Shown here piece after piece: positions 24,202 through 32,676 of a stretch of 64,000 bases of DNA. Position 1 is the stretch's first letter. Each line of letters begins with the position of its first letter. The notes under the pieces were generated by a model, which worked only from the letters and a program-made list of their open reading frames with translations, did not search any database and had not been told where the DNA came from. The position numbers and the translations under genes were made by a program. The stretch is from Heliobacterium chlorum (lineage in GTDB: Bacteria > Bacillota > Desulfitobacteriia > Heliobacteriales > Heliobacteriaceae), in the NCBI RefSeq assembly GCF_014502795.1, contig NZ_JACVHF010000015.1, forward strand, positions 1-64,000, given 5' to 3'.

Positions 24202-24238
24202 TAAAAAACGCTCTGCCCATCTGCGTCGGCAAAGCGTT
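24202..24238 (-). terminator. Terminator upstream of the small terminase gene
   Basis: AACGCTTTGCC...GGCAGAGCGTT hairpin with six T on the minus strand. A copy is present near 48055-48090 in the duplicated segment. Confidence 0.75.
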
Positions 24239-24253
24239 GTCATCACTGTCTCT

Positions 24254-24547
24254 CTAACGGATATCCTGCCAATATGCTGTTGTTTCTTTATCCACGGTCA
24301 TCCTGCTTATTGGCTGTACCTGCTGTATTATATTGTTATATTGGTTATTGTTAAGATGGTTATAGATACATCGTAAGGTCTTACTACAACGTAGACGTAA
24401 ACTGTTACCACTACGTAGACGTAACACCTTACCACTACGTACTCGTAAGAACTTACGACTACAGGAATTAGAGGGTAGCTGCTGCTTTCTAATCCACGCT
24501 AAGCACTGTGTCATTAATAACCATAACTCCCACACTGTTCTCTTCAC
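24254..24547 (-). pseudogene. Fragment of the replication initiator gene
   Basis: The frame carries the octapeptide-type stretch (FLRVRSGKVLRLRSG, RCSKTLRC), an Asn-rich run and then RMTVDKETTAYW, which aligns to RMTVEKRTTESF of the intact initiator at 2434-3402. Both the N-terminal helix-turn-helix region and the DnaD-like end are missing. It is read as a relic kept mainly for its DNA repeats, not as a functional protein. Confidence 0.6.
24331..24464. repeat. Second iteron cluster with AT-rich repeats
   Basis: GGTTATTGTTA-type repeats (24331-24366) beside about four palindromic units of the TTACnACTACGTAGnnGTAA type (24371-24464), same orientation as the cluster at 2847-3016. Confidence 0.65.
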
Positions 24548-24619
24548 TGTGTCAATAGTGGTTAACGTATTAACGTCTTATAGTGGACCTGTTCGATTGT
24601 CATACAAGCTCCTCTGCTG

Positions 24620-24889
24620 TTATTTCTGCTGTTTTTCCATGATAATCAACGGGATTGGCCTTCTATCTCCCTGTTTCTTATTGTTTAACTGGTTATGGTT
24701 ACGTTGGTTATTGTTACATCGCAAGGTTTTACATGTACGTAGTCGTAAAACGTTACCACTACGTAGTCGTAAAAATGGAGGACTACGTACTCGTAAAACG
24801 TTACGACTACGTGGACGTAAAACTGCGGAAGGGCCACCGATCTCCATAAATGACAAAAAAGGCGACATCGCAGTGAATGATGTGTTCAC
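24620..24889 (-). pseudogene. Second fragment of a replication-initiator-like gene
   Basis: The frame translates the third iteron cluster (NVLRVRSPPFLRLRSG, RTCKTLRC, then Asn-rich). Only the repeat part is recognisable. The opposite strand is also open here because the repeats are palindromic, so open frames alone are weak evidence. Confidence 0.45.
24690..24822. repeat. Third iteron cluster with AT-rich repeats
   Basis: AT-rich GGTTATGGTTA/GGTTATTGTTA (24690-24717) followed by four palindromic units at 24-base spacing (24728-24822). One unit reads TTACCACTACGTAGTCGTAA. Confidence 0.65.
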
Positions 24890-24909
24890 TACGGTGCCGC
24901 CCTTTTTTA
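24853..24909. terminator. Probable bidirectional terminator
   Basis: AAAAAAGGCG at the left pairs with CGCCCTTTTTT at the right around an inner GTGAA-tgatgtg-TTCAC stem. Follows the small membrane protein gene on the minus strand. Confidence 0.6.
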
Positions 24910-25146
24910 CTCATCTTCAATTATTCGCTTTCTTTTCGGCCATTTGGAATAGGCAATGTAAAAGAGCGTAACTATGTTCATCACCGGAACGATCATTAAA
25001 AGACTTAACCATGGCGACAGCCTAATTCTTTTAAGTATTATCCAGAAGGGCCATACTGTCAAAATTGAAATTATCAGAATACCTAACGGACCAATAGTAA
25101 ACATCGGTTCGGGTTGAATAATCTCTATGATAAATCCCCCCAACAC
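24907..25146 (-). CDS. Small phage membrane protein
   Basis: Up to 79 residues with two hydrophobic segments (GPLGILIISILTVWPFW and LSLLMIVPVMNIVTLFYIA) joined by a basic loop and a KRKR tail. The F-W-I-x-K-x-x-x-S-x-W-L-S-L pattern is common in small membrane proteins of Bacilli mobile elements. GTG 25146 is used; a later ATG would shorten it by 14 residues. Function unknown. Confidence 0.55.
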   Translation of the reverse strand: MLGGFIIEIIQPEPMFTIGPLGILIISILTVWPFWIILKRIRLSPWLSLLMIVPVMNIVTLFYIAYSKWPKRKRIIEDE

Positions 25147-25203
25147 GCTTGTTACTTACAATAATAATAAACGAAGTTATCATTTTCCAGACTGTATTTC
25201 AAG

Positions 25204-25533
25204 TTATTTCATAAACGAAACTGCCAAGCCTTCGGCCAGCATCTCGTCATTCACGTTGTTTCCTTTATGATGGACCACTGCCAGCCACCTGCCGTACTTC
25301 TCTTTGCGAACAGAGTTTATCGTCACCGGTTGGCCCTCGACTTTACCGGCCAGCCACTGCTTAACTAGCTCTCCCCTGCCCTTTTCCTCACCGTGGATTT
25401 CCAGTGCGTTCAGCCCGTACAGACGAAACCTTTCCTTTATAATGACGTTGAAACCGAGGTCGATATCGGCGTCAAAGGTATCACCGTCGATGACTCTAGT
25501 TACGATGGCGTTGTATGTGTAGTTAACGAACAT
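25204..25533 (-). CDS. Thermonuclease-fold (SNase) protein
   Basis: 109 residues with the staphylococcal nuclease pattern: ATRVIDGDTF-like VTRVIDGDTFDADIDLG, FRLYGLNALEIHGEEKGRG (catalytic Arg and Glu) and VRKEKYGRWLAVV (second Arg). AAGGAGGACAG precedes the ATG. Short and without a signal peptide, so it acts in the cytoplasm or in phage DNA metabolism. Lies at the start of the phage operon. Confidence 0.85.
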   Translation of the reverse strand: MFVNYTYNAIVTRVIDGDTFDADIDLGFNVIIKERFRLYGLNALEIHGEEKGRGELVKQWLAGKVEGQPVTINSVRKEKYGRWLAVVHHKGNNVNDEMLAEGLAVSFMK

Positions 25534-25576
25534 CCACTGTCCTCCTTGGATTTAACAGACATAACCAGAATGTTAA

Positions 25577-25606
25577 CAGCCCAGCCAAGTTGGTCTAGGC
25601 TGTTTT
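25577..25606. terminator. Hairpin between thermonuclease and YolD-like genes
   Basis: AACAGCCCAG and CTAGGCTGTT arms followed by TTTTG on the plus strand. No other gene is seen in 25534-25765. Confidence 0.5.
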
Positions 25607-25765
25607 GCGATCGAGAAAAGATCGGGTTTGTGACGTTGTGAGTTGCAGGGATGTGCACCAGCATCCCTCTATTTCGTGTGTATGTGAAACAAGGTATTAT
25701 TATGGAGGGCAGAGCAGATTAGGCGGGTTCTCGTTGCCCGAATAATACCCTCATTTCAAATGAGG

Positions 25766-26095
25766 CTATTCTCGGACATCGACAATGTCGGAACAGCGGA
25801 TTTCACGTTCATTTCCATCAGATACGATAGTCAACTTGCCGGATTTTGATTTGATAGGGATTCCGTTAATCCACTGTCCGCTCTTGATTCGAAACTTTAT
25901 TTCATACTGCTCACTCGCTGCCAACTCGATAACCCGGGCTATTTCTTCCGCACGGATATCGTTGAGTTCCGGGATTGGCTCCTCGTTACTCAACCATTCC
26001 CTCTGGGTTATGCGAGTGACGTCACGATGCTCAGGCAGTAACATCGGTCGCCAAAGAGAGTTAGATGCATAAAATCGTTGGACTTTCGGGTTCAC
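25766..26095 (-). CDS. YolD-like protein
   Basis: 109 residues from GTG 26095, which follows AGGAGGTGG; upstream in-frame starts lack one. RPMLLPEHRDVTRITQREW is the YolD-like opening, and a five-strand Sm-like end follows (YEIKFRIKSGQWI, GKLTIVSDGNEREI, RCSDIVDV). YolD-like proteins often accompany UV-damage polymerases or occur alone in phages. The partner polymerase is absent here. Exact role unknown. Confidence 0.68.
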   Translation of the reverse strand: MNPKVQRFYASNSLWRPMLLPEHRDVTRITQREWLSNEEPIPELNDIRAEEIARVIELAASEQYEIKFRIKSGQWINGIPIKSKSGKLTIVSDGNEREIRCSDIVDVRE

Positions 26096-26204
26096 AATGC
26101 CCACCTCCTGGGAATATTTTAGCACATACGTTCCAATTACGAAACACACGTTCTAATGTTATCCCAGGAATTTATTGCCCTTGGTCAAACATTGAACAGC
26201 TACA

Positions 26205-26879
26205 CTATGCGGCTTCATTTAGCCGGTTACTGGCTGCCTCCACGTATTGCTCCTCAACATCAAACGCGATGAACCTTCGCCCCATCCGCTTGGCTGCCAC
26301 GCAGTCTCCTCCGCTACCGCAGAACGGGACCAGCACAACATCACCCGGCTGCGACGATTTCTCAATAATCATCTCGGCCAGCTTTACCGGCTTTTGCGTT
26401 GGATGGATGTAGGTCACTGCCGGATCACGAGGTACAGCCCACACATCAGAAATTCGCTTTCCATTTAATAAGTGTCGTCCCTTCACGGCGAAGATAAGAA
26501 ATTCGTGAGCGGGACTGTAGGCTCCTCGAAGATCGCCCATTCCCCCACCGTTCTTTTGCCAGATGATGCAGTTTTTGATGGTGAAGTTCTGGGCGATGCG
26601 GTGGTGCCACTCAGTATAGACGTCCCAGCGAGTCCAGCAGTACAGAGCACAGCCATCTTTCAGCACTCGGAAAGCGTCGGCCAACCAGTCGGCCATGATG
26701 ATGTTGTCGTTTTGGATTGCAGTGAACTTTCGCTTTCGGCTGCCACTTCTATAGTTGATGCCGTATGGTGGGTCGGCGATGACTAGGTCGATGGAGCTGT
26801 CTGGTATCAATTTTAGACCCTCGTTGACATCCATGTGGTGAATGCGGTCAACTGCTAATTTGCCAAGGTTTGCTGTCAT
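26205..26879 (-). CDS. Phage DNA adenine-N6 or cytosine-N4 methyltransferase
   Basis: 224 residues. Motif IV DLVIADPPYGINY comes first and the SAM-binding motif I VLVPFCGSGGDCVAAKRMG is near the C-terminus, the beta-class order. THPTQKPVKLAEMII-like YIHPTQKPVKL lies between. AGAGGTGG before ATG 26879 decides the start. It probably protects phage DNA from restriction. A frameshifted relative is present at 44969-45642. Confidence 0.9.
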   Translation of the reverse strand: MTANLGKLAVDRIHHMDVNEGLKLIPDSSIDLVIADPPYGINYRSGSRKRKFTAIQNDNIIMADWLADAFRVLKDGCALYCWTRWDVYTEWHHRIAQNFTIKNCIIWQKNGGGMGDLRGAYSPAHEFLIFAVKGRHLLNGKRISDVWAVPRDPAVTYIHPTQKPVKLAEMIIEKSSQPGDVVLVPFCGSGGDCVAAKRMGRRFIAFDVEEQYVEAASNRLNEAA

Positions 26880-27126
26880 TGGCCACCTCTTTGCTCTTTG
26901 AAAATAGAAAAAGCAGTCCAACCGCGATGGGCTGAACTGCCTGTCCATTCAATAGGTGGGCTGTGGGTGGTGGGGTACAAGTAGATTATGTATCGTTTAT
27001 TGTCTCTGGTCAAAGCACACCTAACTTGATAAAATAAAACAATATATTGGCATTAATTATCTTTTTGATTCATTTAGCACATATAATCTTTTGACATCGA
27101 AAAGTCTCTAGACATTGGGGGAGCTT

Positions 27127-28152
27127 ATGCAGCAACTTAATGATTTCACATTTATTGATTTATTTTCTGGAGCCGGAGGCATGTCTGTCGGTTTCGTCGA
27201 TGCGGGATATACTTCGATTTATGCGGTAGAGAATAACTATTGGGCCTCTCTTACTTACAAAGAAAACTTTGGCGATCACGTAGATAATCGCGATATTGAA
27301 CAGATAACGGATTTTCCACATGCGACAGTTATTATTGGCGGACCTCCTTGTCAAGGCTTCAGTCCTTTAGGGAAGCGTTTAGAAAATGATCCGAGAAATC
27401 AACTATGGCGTCATTATCTTAGAGCTGTAGAATGCTCCCAGCCATTAGTATTTGTCATAGAAAATGTTCCAGAAATACTAAAGTCAGCTGAATTTACAGA
27501 AATCGAAAGGGTTTCAAAAGCACTTGGTTATGTTTTAACTTCAGGTACATTATTTGCTGCCGATTTTGGAGTTCCACAAAAAAGAAAACGAGCATTTATA
27601 ATAGGCAGTAAGGTTGGAAAGATTTCTTTTCCAGAACCGTTATATGTAGACCCGGCCAAATATAATAAAGATATGTTTAATTATAAAACCTGGGTAACAG
27701 TGCAAGAAGCATTTCGGGGATTACCAGAAGAACCAAATGATGTTAATTGGCATGTCGGAAGAAATGCTACTCCAATATCCTTAGAAAGGTATAAATGTAT
27801 TCCTCCTGGAGGAAATCGTTTTGACTTACCTGATAATTTGAAGCCAGACTGCTGGAAGAAAAAGAAGACGGGCTCTACTGATGTATTTGGAAGATTAAGT
27901 TGGAATGAACCATCCCTGACCATCAGAACCGAATTTTTCAAACCTGAAAAAGGTCGATATTTACATCCGTCAGCTCATCGACCTATTACTCATCGTGAAG
28001 CGGCTAGACTTCAAACATTTCCAGACGAGTTTATTTTTGTTGGTTCAAAAATTGAGGTTGCTAAACAAATAGGAAACGCAGTTCCTTGTAAGCTTGCCTA
28101 TCACATTGCAAAAAAAATCAAACAACACTTATTAGTTTCGGATAAAAAATAA
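27127..28152 (+). CDS. DNA (cytosine-5) methyltransferase
   Basis: About 341 residues with motifs in the usual order: I (FIDLFSGAGGMSVGF), IV (IIGGPPCQGFSPLGKR, catalytic Cys), VI (VIENVPEI), VIII (QKRKRAFIIG), IX (EAARLQTFPDEF) and X (QIGNAVPCKLAY). The target-recognition part (about 190-260) is short. TTG 27115 is an alternative start. It methylates cytosine at a specific site; the convergent HNH genes just downstream suggest a type II restriction-modification pair. Base composition is more AT-rich than the prophage. Confidence 0.92.
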   Translation: MQQLNDFTFIDLFSGAGGMSVGFVDAGYTSIYAVENNYWASLTYKENFGDHVDNRDIEQITDFPHATVIIGGPPCQGFSPLGKRLENDPRNQLWRHYLRAVECSQPLVFVIENVPEILKSAEFTEIERVSKALGYVLTSGTLFAADFGVPQKRKRAFIIGSKVGKISFPEPLYVDPAKYNKDMFNYKTWVTVQEAFRGLPEEPNDVNWHVGRNATPISLERYKCIPPGGNRFDLPDNLKPDCWKKKKTGSTDVFGRLSWNEPSLTIRTEFFKPEKGRYLHPSAHRPITHREAARLQTFPDEFIFVGSKIEVAKQIGNAVPCKLAYHIAKKIKQHLLVSDKK

Positions 28153-28170
28153 AAAGAGTTTATGAATATA

Positions 28171-28203
28171 AAAAAGGGCGATTTCTTATTACCGCCCTTT
28201 TTA
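28171..28203. terminator. Bidirectional terminator between methyltransferase and HNH genes
   Basis: AAAAAGGGCG and CGCCCTTTTT arms with a twelve-base loop, usable from both sides. Confidence 0.85.
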
Positions 28204-28206
28204 TAT

Positions 28207-28725
28207 TTATTTATTCTTTTTAGGAAAGGCTAATTTACAAGTAAGGCATTCTTTGTGAACGCAATCTCTGCACTGTGCTTTTTTGCCTAAATTGCATTCC
28301 AAGCACAGTATTTGAAGATTTTCTTCGGAATTGTTTTTACTTAACGCAAATGGTATACAGTGATCTACTTGTAGTACAATACTTGGGTCAGTATGTCGAT
28401 TGTTTCCACAAAGTTGGCATGAAAAATTATCTTTTATTAAAACCCTCATTCTCACGGCAGTTCTTATCCTGTCACTTCTCTCTCCACTAGGAAAAGGAGG
28501 ATACAATGTATACCACCCTTTTCCTTCTTTTCCGCCACCTTCATACTCTAAGTCCCAACCGTCCTCTTTTAGTTCACGTAATCTTCTAGCATAGTTAAAT
28601 CGTTCGTTCCCAGCTCTAAATAAATCATCTCCACTTACTTTTGAACCCAAATTCTCATAAAGAACTTGTAACATTTTTTTATGGGCTTCCCCTCGTTGAG
28701 TCCCAGGAAAATGCGGCTTTTCCAA
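28207..28725 (-). CDS. HNH endonuclease, copy 1 of a tandem pair
   Basis: 172 residues. An N-terminal winged-helix-like region (KMLQVLYENLGSKVSGDDLF, YARRLRELKEDGW) precedes an HNH nuclease with CQLCG, VDHCIPFALSKNN and LCLECN, where the Cys pairs bind zinc and the D-H is catalytic. It is about two-thirds identical to the gene just upstream. With the C5 methyltransferase it likely forms a restriction-modification system. Confidence 0.85.
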   Translation of the reverse strand: MEKPHFPGTQRGEAHKKMLQVLYENLGSKVSGDDLFRAGNERFNYARRLRELKEDGWDLEYEGGGKEGKGWYTLYPPFPSGERSDRIRTAVRMRVLIKDNFSCQLCGNNRHTDPSIVLQVDHCIPFALSKNNSEENLQILCLECNLGKKAQCRDCVHKECLTCKLAFPKKNK

Positions 28726-28772
28726 ATCATTATTCTCCTTTTATAAGTTTTATGACTGGCCTTATCGTTTCG

Positions 28773-29300
28773 TTATTTTTGAAAAGCCAAGTTACAGTTA
28801 GTACAATTCTGTTTTACACAATCTCTACAATGTGCTTTTTTCCCCAAGTTACAGTCCTTGCATAAGGTTTGGAGGTTTCTCTCAGAGTTATCCTTACTTA
28901 ATGCAAAGGGTATGCGATGATCAACCTGTAATTCGATAGCTGGATTAGTTTTCCGGTTTGCTCCACAGAGTTGACAAGTCCAGTCGTCTCTTACCAGGAC
29001 TCTCATACGGTCAGCAGTGCCTATTCTTTGAAATCTTTCACCACTGGGGAATGGTGGTCTCAATGTGTACCACCCCTTTCCATCCAATCCCCCGTGTTCA
29101 AAGTCAATAAGCCAACCGTCTTCTTTTAACTCACGTAATCTTCGTTGGTAATTTACTTGATTTCCAGAAGCTCTAAAAAGCTCACCACCACTTACTTTAG
29201 AACCTAAATTTTGATAAAGTAACGCAAGCATTTTTTCATGAGCTACGCCACGTCTCGTTCCGGGGAAAAGCTGTTTGTTCAAATGAACTTCTCCTCTCAC
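28773..29300 (-). CDS. HNH endonuclease, copy 2 of a tandem pair
   Basis: 175 residues with the same architecture as copy 1: KMLALLYQNLGSKVSGGELF, YQRRLRELKEDGW, then CQLCG, VDHRIPFALSKDN, LCKDCN and extra Cys pairs at the C-terminus. All HNH residues are intact in both copies. Fifty bases separate the two genes. They could act as homodimers, as a heterodimer on an asymmetric site, or one may be in drift. Confidence 0.85.
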   Translation of the reverse strand: MRGEVHLNKQLFPGTRRGVAHEKMLALLYQNLGSKVSGGELFRASGNQVNYQRRLRELKEDGWLIDFEHGGLDGKGWYTLRPPFPSGERFQRIGTADRMRVLVRDDWTCQLCGANRKTNPAIELQVDHRIPFALSKDNSERNLQTLCKDCNLGKKAHCRDCVKQNCTNCNLAFQK

Positions 29301-29484
29301 TATTTACAGTGAATTACCAACCAATTAAGTGGATAAACAAAATGTTTTTTCAACATTTTTCCTCAAATTCCTTCATTGTGATTTTTATAACGAGCAAAAG
29401 ATTTTTAATAGTACGAATTTAATCCTCCTGAAATTTCAAAATGTCCTATTCATCCTACAAAGAACACCTCTGCTACGCAAAAAG

Positions 29485-29523
29485 CAAAAAAAGCGACTCG
29501 CCGATGCTAGCAAGATCGCTTTT
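29485..29523 (-). terminator. Terminator after the DUF3644 gene
   Basis: AGCGATCTTGC...GGCGAGTCGCT hairpin followed by seven T on the minus strand. It belongs to a family of three similar hairpins (29485, 30837, 33061). Confidence 0.7.
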
Positions 29524-30562
29524 ATTGGGAATTTAAAATTTCAAATCTCTTATTCTCATCCGAAAGTTCTGTTATCAAAAGCTTGACCCATTCTTCGGTA
29601 TATAAATAGTCGTTATGAGCGGCATCGTATTGACAATACTTTGTATCTGTTTTGGCCGGATTATTATCTTTTATCGGTGGGCGTACATTATAGTATTTCC
29701 AACATTTTGAGTGATGATTATTGTGACTAAAATTAATTCCAAGTGTTTTGGATACCTTATTTGCTACATCCTTAGGCTTTAATAAACCAGGATTTAGAAC
29801 AGGTACTTGCTTTTCCTTTATTAAAGCGACAAACTTCTCATACTGTTGCATTTCTTCTGGTTTATTAGGATCATATTGTACAAACTCAACCGACGCATCC
29901 GAGTTTTTCGAACGATTAGCTATTTTAGGGATTAAAAACACTCTGAAACAATAATCCATACTTTGAAGTATTGGTTCTGGCAACCTTTGCTTAAATTCTC
30001 GAATATATTCATCCACTAGTTGATATTCGGCAGATTGAATTTTTCTGGATGCCTCATTTTGACCTGTTGTTCTTAGTTTAGAAAATTGAAGAGCAAAAAC
30101 AAGACTTTCATTTAAAGCATACCTAACTCCAAACTCTTTAATTAAGATCTCTTCAAAATTTATAAGGTTTGCTTGACATTCGCCAAAAATTTGATTATCT
30201 AGTTTTGGCATAAATCGATGTTCAATTTTATTTCGAAGCCCGATTAAAAATTCCAAGTTTTGCTTTATGGCATTGTTTTCAGTTTTATAATATTCAGATA
30301 AGCATTTACTTATTTCCCATGCCTTGTAATCACCATCCACTTTTTGATAAAGTCTCTTATTATTATTATCCTTATAGTAATATTTTAGCTTGTTTTTTTC
30401 AAAAATGGCGTGAAATAAAGATGTCCAAGCAATGATCATCAAAACTATAAATCCACCACTACGAAACGAGATACCTGGTTTATTATATATTTCTACTGCT
30501 AGTATACAAGCCTCTCTCGCTTTATTAACTAATTGTTCAGCCTTTTTAGGCAGTCTTCTCAT
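29522..30562 (-). CDS. DUF3644 domain protein, HEPN-like
   Basis: 346 residues. The N-terminal half matches DUF3644: a hydrophobic helix SGGFIVLMIIAWTSLFHAIF, then FLIGLRNKIEHRFMP containing R110-x4-H115, the R-x(4-6)-H pattern of HEPN ribonucleases. The C-terminal part has SKTLGINFSHNNHHSKCWKYY and YCQYDAAHNDYLYTEEWV, typical of the same proteins. HEPN proteins cleave RNA in toxins and defence systems. Alone on its strand between defence-type genes; activity is inferred from motif only. Confidence 0.78.
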   Translation of the reverse strand: MRRLPKKAEQLVNKAREACILAVEIYNKPGISFRSGGFIVLMIIAWTSLFHAIFEKNKLKYYYKDNNNKRLYQKVDGDYKAWEISKCLSEYYKTENNAIKQNLEFLIGLRNKIEHRFMPKLDNQIFGECQANLINFEEILIKEFGVRYALNESLVFALQFSKLRTTGQNEASRKIQSAEYQLVDEYIREFKQRLPEPILQSMDYCFRVFLIPKIANRSKNSDASVEFVQYDPNKPEEMQQYEKFVALIKEKQVPVLNPGLLKPKDVANKVSKTLGINFSHNNHHSKCWKYYNVRPPIKDNNPAKTDTKYCQYDAAHNDYLYTEEWVKLLITELSDENKRFEILNSQ

Positions 30563-31046
30563 ATTTCATCCCCACAAAGATACTTAGACTAATGGTTTGA
30601 ATGGGTACGGTTAGTCCAATAACTACCCTCTACCTCATGTTATTTTTGACCGTTTCCCTTTATTACCCATTTTGTAAACTTTTTGAGGTCGACTTCTTAT
30701 TTATTTAACCGGCGGTAGATTTTCTTCTCCTATCCTATCCATAGCAGACGAGTTTCCGCCTTCCTGCCCCTCCCACCCCCACAAACTCCCCCACTTATCA
30801 CGCAAAAAACTCATCTGCTATGTAAAAGCAAAAAAAGCGACCCCGCCATTGGTGGCGAAGTCGCATATTCTTTTATGGAATGAGCCTGAAGAAGTATCCG
30901 TAAAACACTTTATTAACAACAGCTATTAACTATGAAGGTAAAAGAAGTAAGATGCAGAATACCTCCTTATTCATGGTTCGAATTTAGACAAATAATCATA
31001 AAACTCAGTTCTCTAAAATCAAACCGATTATATTGGAGGAATCAGA
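30563..31046. other. Gene-free gap with an orphan terminator
   Basis: No convincing gene. It holds the orphan hairpin at 30837 and, near 31010-31040, the promoter-proximal region of the plus-strand gene (GATTATATTGG, then GGAGG). A pyrimidine-rich tract lies at 30720-30790. Confidence 0.6.
30831..30864 (-). terminator. Orphan terminator, module-boundary hairpin
   Basis: GCGACTTCGCC...GGCGGGGTCGC followed by seven T on the minus strand. No minus-strand gene lies upstream of it, so it probably survives from a lost gene. Confidence 0.65.
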
Positions 31047-32018
31047 GTGCGTTTACTTTTTTGTAACATTGGTTGGATGAGATTTTATAATGGGTTAAGT
31101 TCTAGTGATCAAATTACGGGAGGGGGCAGTTGGGTTCAAGAAAATAAAACTGGTTGGGAAATATATAATTTCTCAAATTTTAATGGTGTTTATCATGGAT
31201 TTGTAATGAATCCAGGTCAAATAAAAATAGAAAACCTTGGGGCAAGACCTAAAGACTCATATATAGATGACGTTTTCGTAATATGGCTTTCAAGAAATCC
31301 TTTGTTGGGCGGCGTAAGAATAATTGGGTGGTATAAAAACGCACGAGTATTCAGGAAGTTTCAAGCCCCTATCCCAGGATCACCTAGATTCGATTCAAAA
31401 TATTACTTTAATATTGAAGCAAAGGTTAAAGATTCTTATCTTTTACCCTTTGACGGTAGAACATTTCAGATTCCAAAAGCGACTGAATCTTCTGGGGGAA
31501 TAGGTCAATCAAATGTTTGGTATGCACAAGGAGAAAAAAACAAATACCTTAGAGAGAGTGCAATAAAGTACATTGAAAATTATGAAAAAAACAATAAAAA
31601 GACAAGGGTAAATTCAAATAAAAAAATTGATATACCTAAAAAGAACCAAGTCGAAATAAACGCAATTAACGTTGTAAGAAAATATTATGAAGACATGGGC
31701 TATATTGTTGCTTCAGTTGAAAAAGATAACGTTGGCTGGGACTTAGAGGCAAGACGTAACAACGCTTTTATCAAAATAGAAGTTAAAGGTTTGTCAGGTA
31801 CTGAAATTACAATTAACTTAACACCTAATGAATTCGAGGCTATGCAAGAAAATTCCGAATCATATCGACTGTGTATAGTAACGAATGCATTAGATATTCA
31901 AAATTCTGAAGTCAGTGTTTTTCTGTTCGAAGAGGATGAGAACGCGTGGATCGATGATAAAGGAAGAAAACTTCAGATTCATAAAAGAATATCTGCTCGA
32001 ATTACTATTGATAAATAA
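31047..32018 (+). CDS. DUF3883 (NO VEIN C-terminal) nuclease-fold protein
   Basis: 323 residues. Residues 200-323 are a DUF3883 domain with a PD-(D/E)XK-type core: D232 in GWDLEA and E245-V-K247 in IKIEVKG. The N-terminal 130 residues, with RIIGWYKNARVFRKF, resemble the small ligand- or modified-base-sensing domains fused to defence nucleases. GTG 31047 has GGAGG upstream. A GIY-YIG gene follows 32 bases later on the same strand. Role in restriction of foreign DNA is inferred. Confidence 0.75.
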   Translation: MRLLFCNIGWMRFYNGLSSSDQITGGGSWVQENKTGWEIYNFSNFNGVYHGFVMNPGQIKIENLGARPKDSYIDDVFVIWLSRNPLLGGVRIIGWYKNARVFRKFQAPIPGSPRFDSKYYFNIEAKVKDSYLLPFDGRTFQIPKATESSGGIGQSNVWYAQGEKNKYLRESAIKYIENYEKNNKKTRVNSNKKIDIPKKNQVEINAINVVRKYYEDMGYIVASVEKDNVGWDLEARRNNAFIKIEVKGLSGTEITINLTPNEFEAMQENSESYRLCIVTNALDIQNSEVSVFLFEEDENAWIDDKGRKLQIHKRISARITIDK

Positions 32019-32050
32019 GCGATTTAAACTCTTTCGTGGGGGAAAATAAA

Positions 32051-32554
32051 ATGCAAATAACGAGTACCTATCTATCTCAAGTTCCCAATACCCCGGCAGT
32101 TTATGCTTTATATGGCGGGAAAGGTAGATCTCTTCACGTCGCTTATGTTGGGATAGCTTCAAGGCTAAAGTCTAGACTGGAACAACATCTAGTTAGACGA
32201 GATAGTAGTGTCACTACCGGAGCTTCTGCAGTTAGCTTAAATCTGGAACATCTTTCTGAAATTCGTTGGTGGACAAGGCCAGATTTTGTAAACGAGGCCT
32301 TTTTGCAGGCCGCCGAGTTAATTGCTTTTGATATCTTGAATCCCACGCTAAGAAGTAGGGGAGCAATTACGGAACAAGCGAAACAGTTATACAATAGCGA
32401 AGAATTCAAACGAACTGCTACCGAAATTTTTAATCGTGAATCCGATGGCAAACTCGTTTTACCGTCTTTACAAGAGGCTCTAGAGAGAATTGAAAAACTA
32501 GAGAAACTCGTTATAGAGATGGACGCGAGAATAAAGTCTCTAGAGAATCGGTAG
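32051..32554 (+). CDS. GIY-YIG family protein with C-terminal coiled coil
   Basis: 167 residues. The GIY-YIG signature is VYALY (17-21) and AYVGIAS (31-37) followed by RLKSRLEQHL and a likely catalytic Glu in NEAFLQAAELIAFD. The last 35 residues form a coiled coil (LEKLVIEMDARIKSLEN). ATG 32051 has GGGGG seven bases upstream. Co-directional with the DUF3883 gene, so the two probably work together. Confidence 0.78.
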   Translation: MQITSTYLSQVPNTPAVYALYGGKGRSLHVAYVGIASRLKSRLEQHLVRRDSSVTTGASAVSLNLEHLSEIRWWTRPDFVNEAFLQAAELIAFDILNPTLRSRGAITEQAKQLYNSEEFKRTATEIFNRESDGKLVLPSLQEALERIEKLEKLVIEMDARIKSLENR

Positions 32555-32676
32555 ATTAAAAAGTCCTAGATCGTTTGTTTGAATCATCTAAAAACCTTTT
32601 TCTTTATACCATTTTAACTGTTTCCCAATACCCAATCCTTTCAGTGGAACCGAGTAATTATTTAAGCGATCCGCTA

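Noticed and set aside
24549-24971. Plus-strand open frame of 140 codons through the third iteron cluster
   Set aside because: Palindromic repeats keep both strands open; no ribosome-binding site and no protein-like features outside the repeats.
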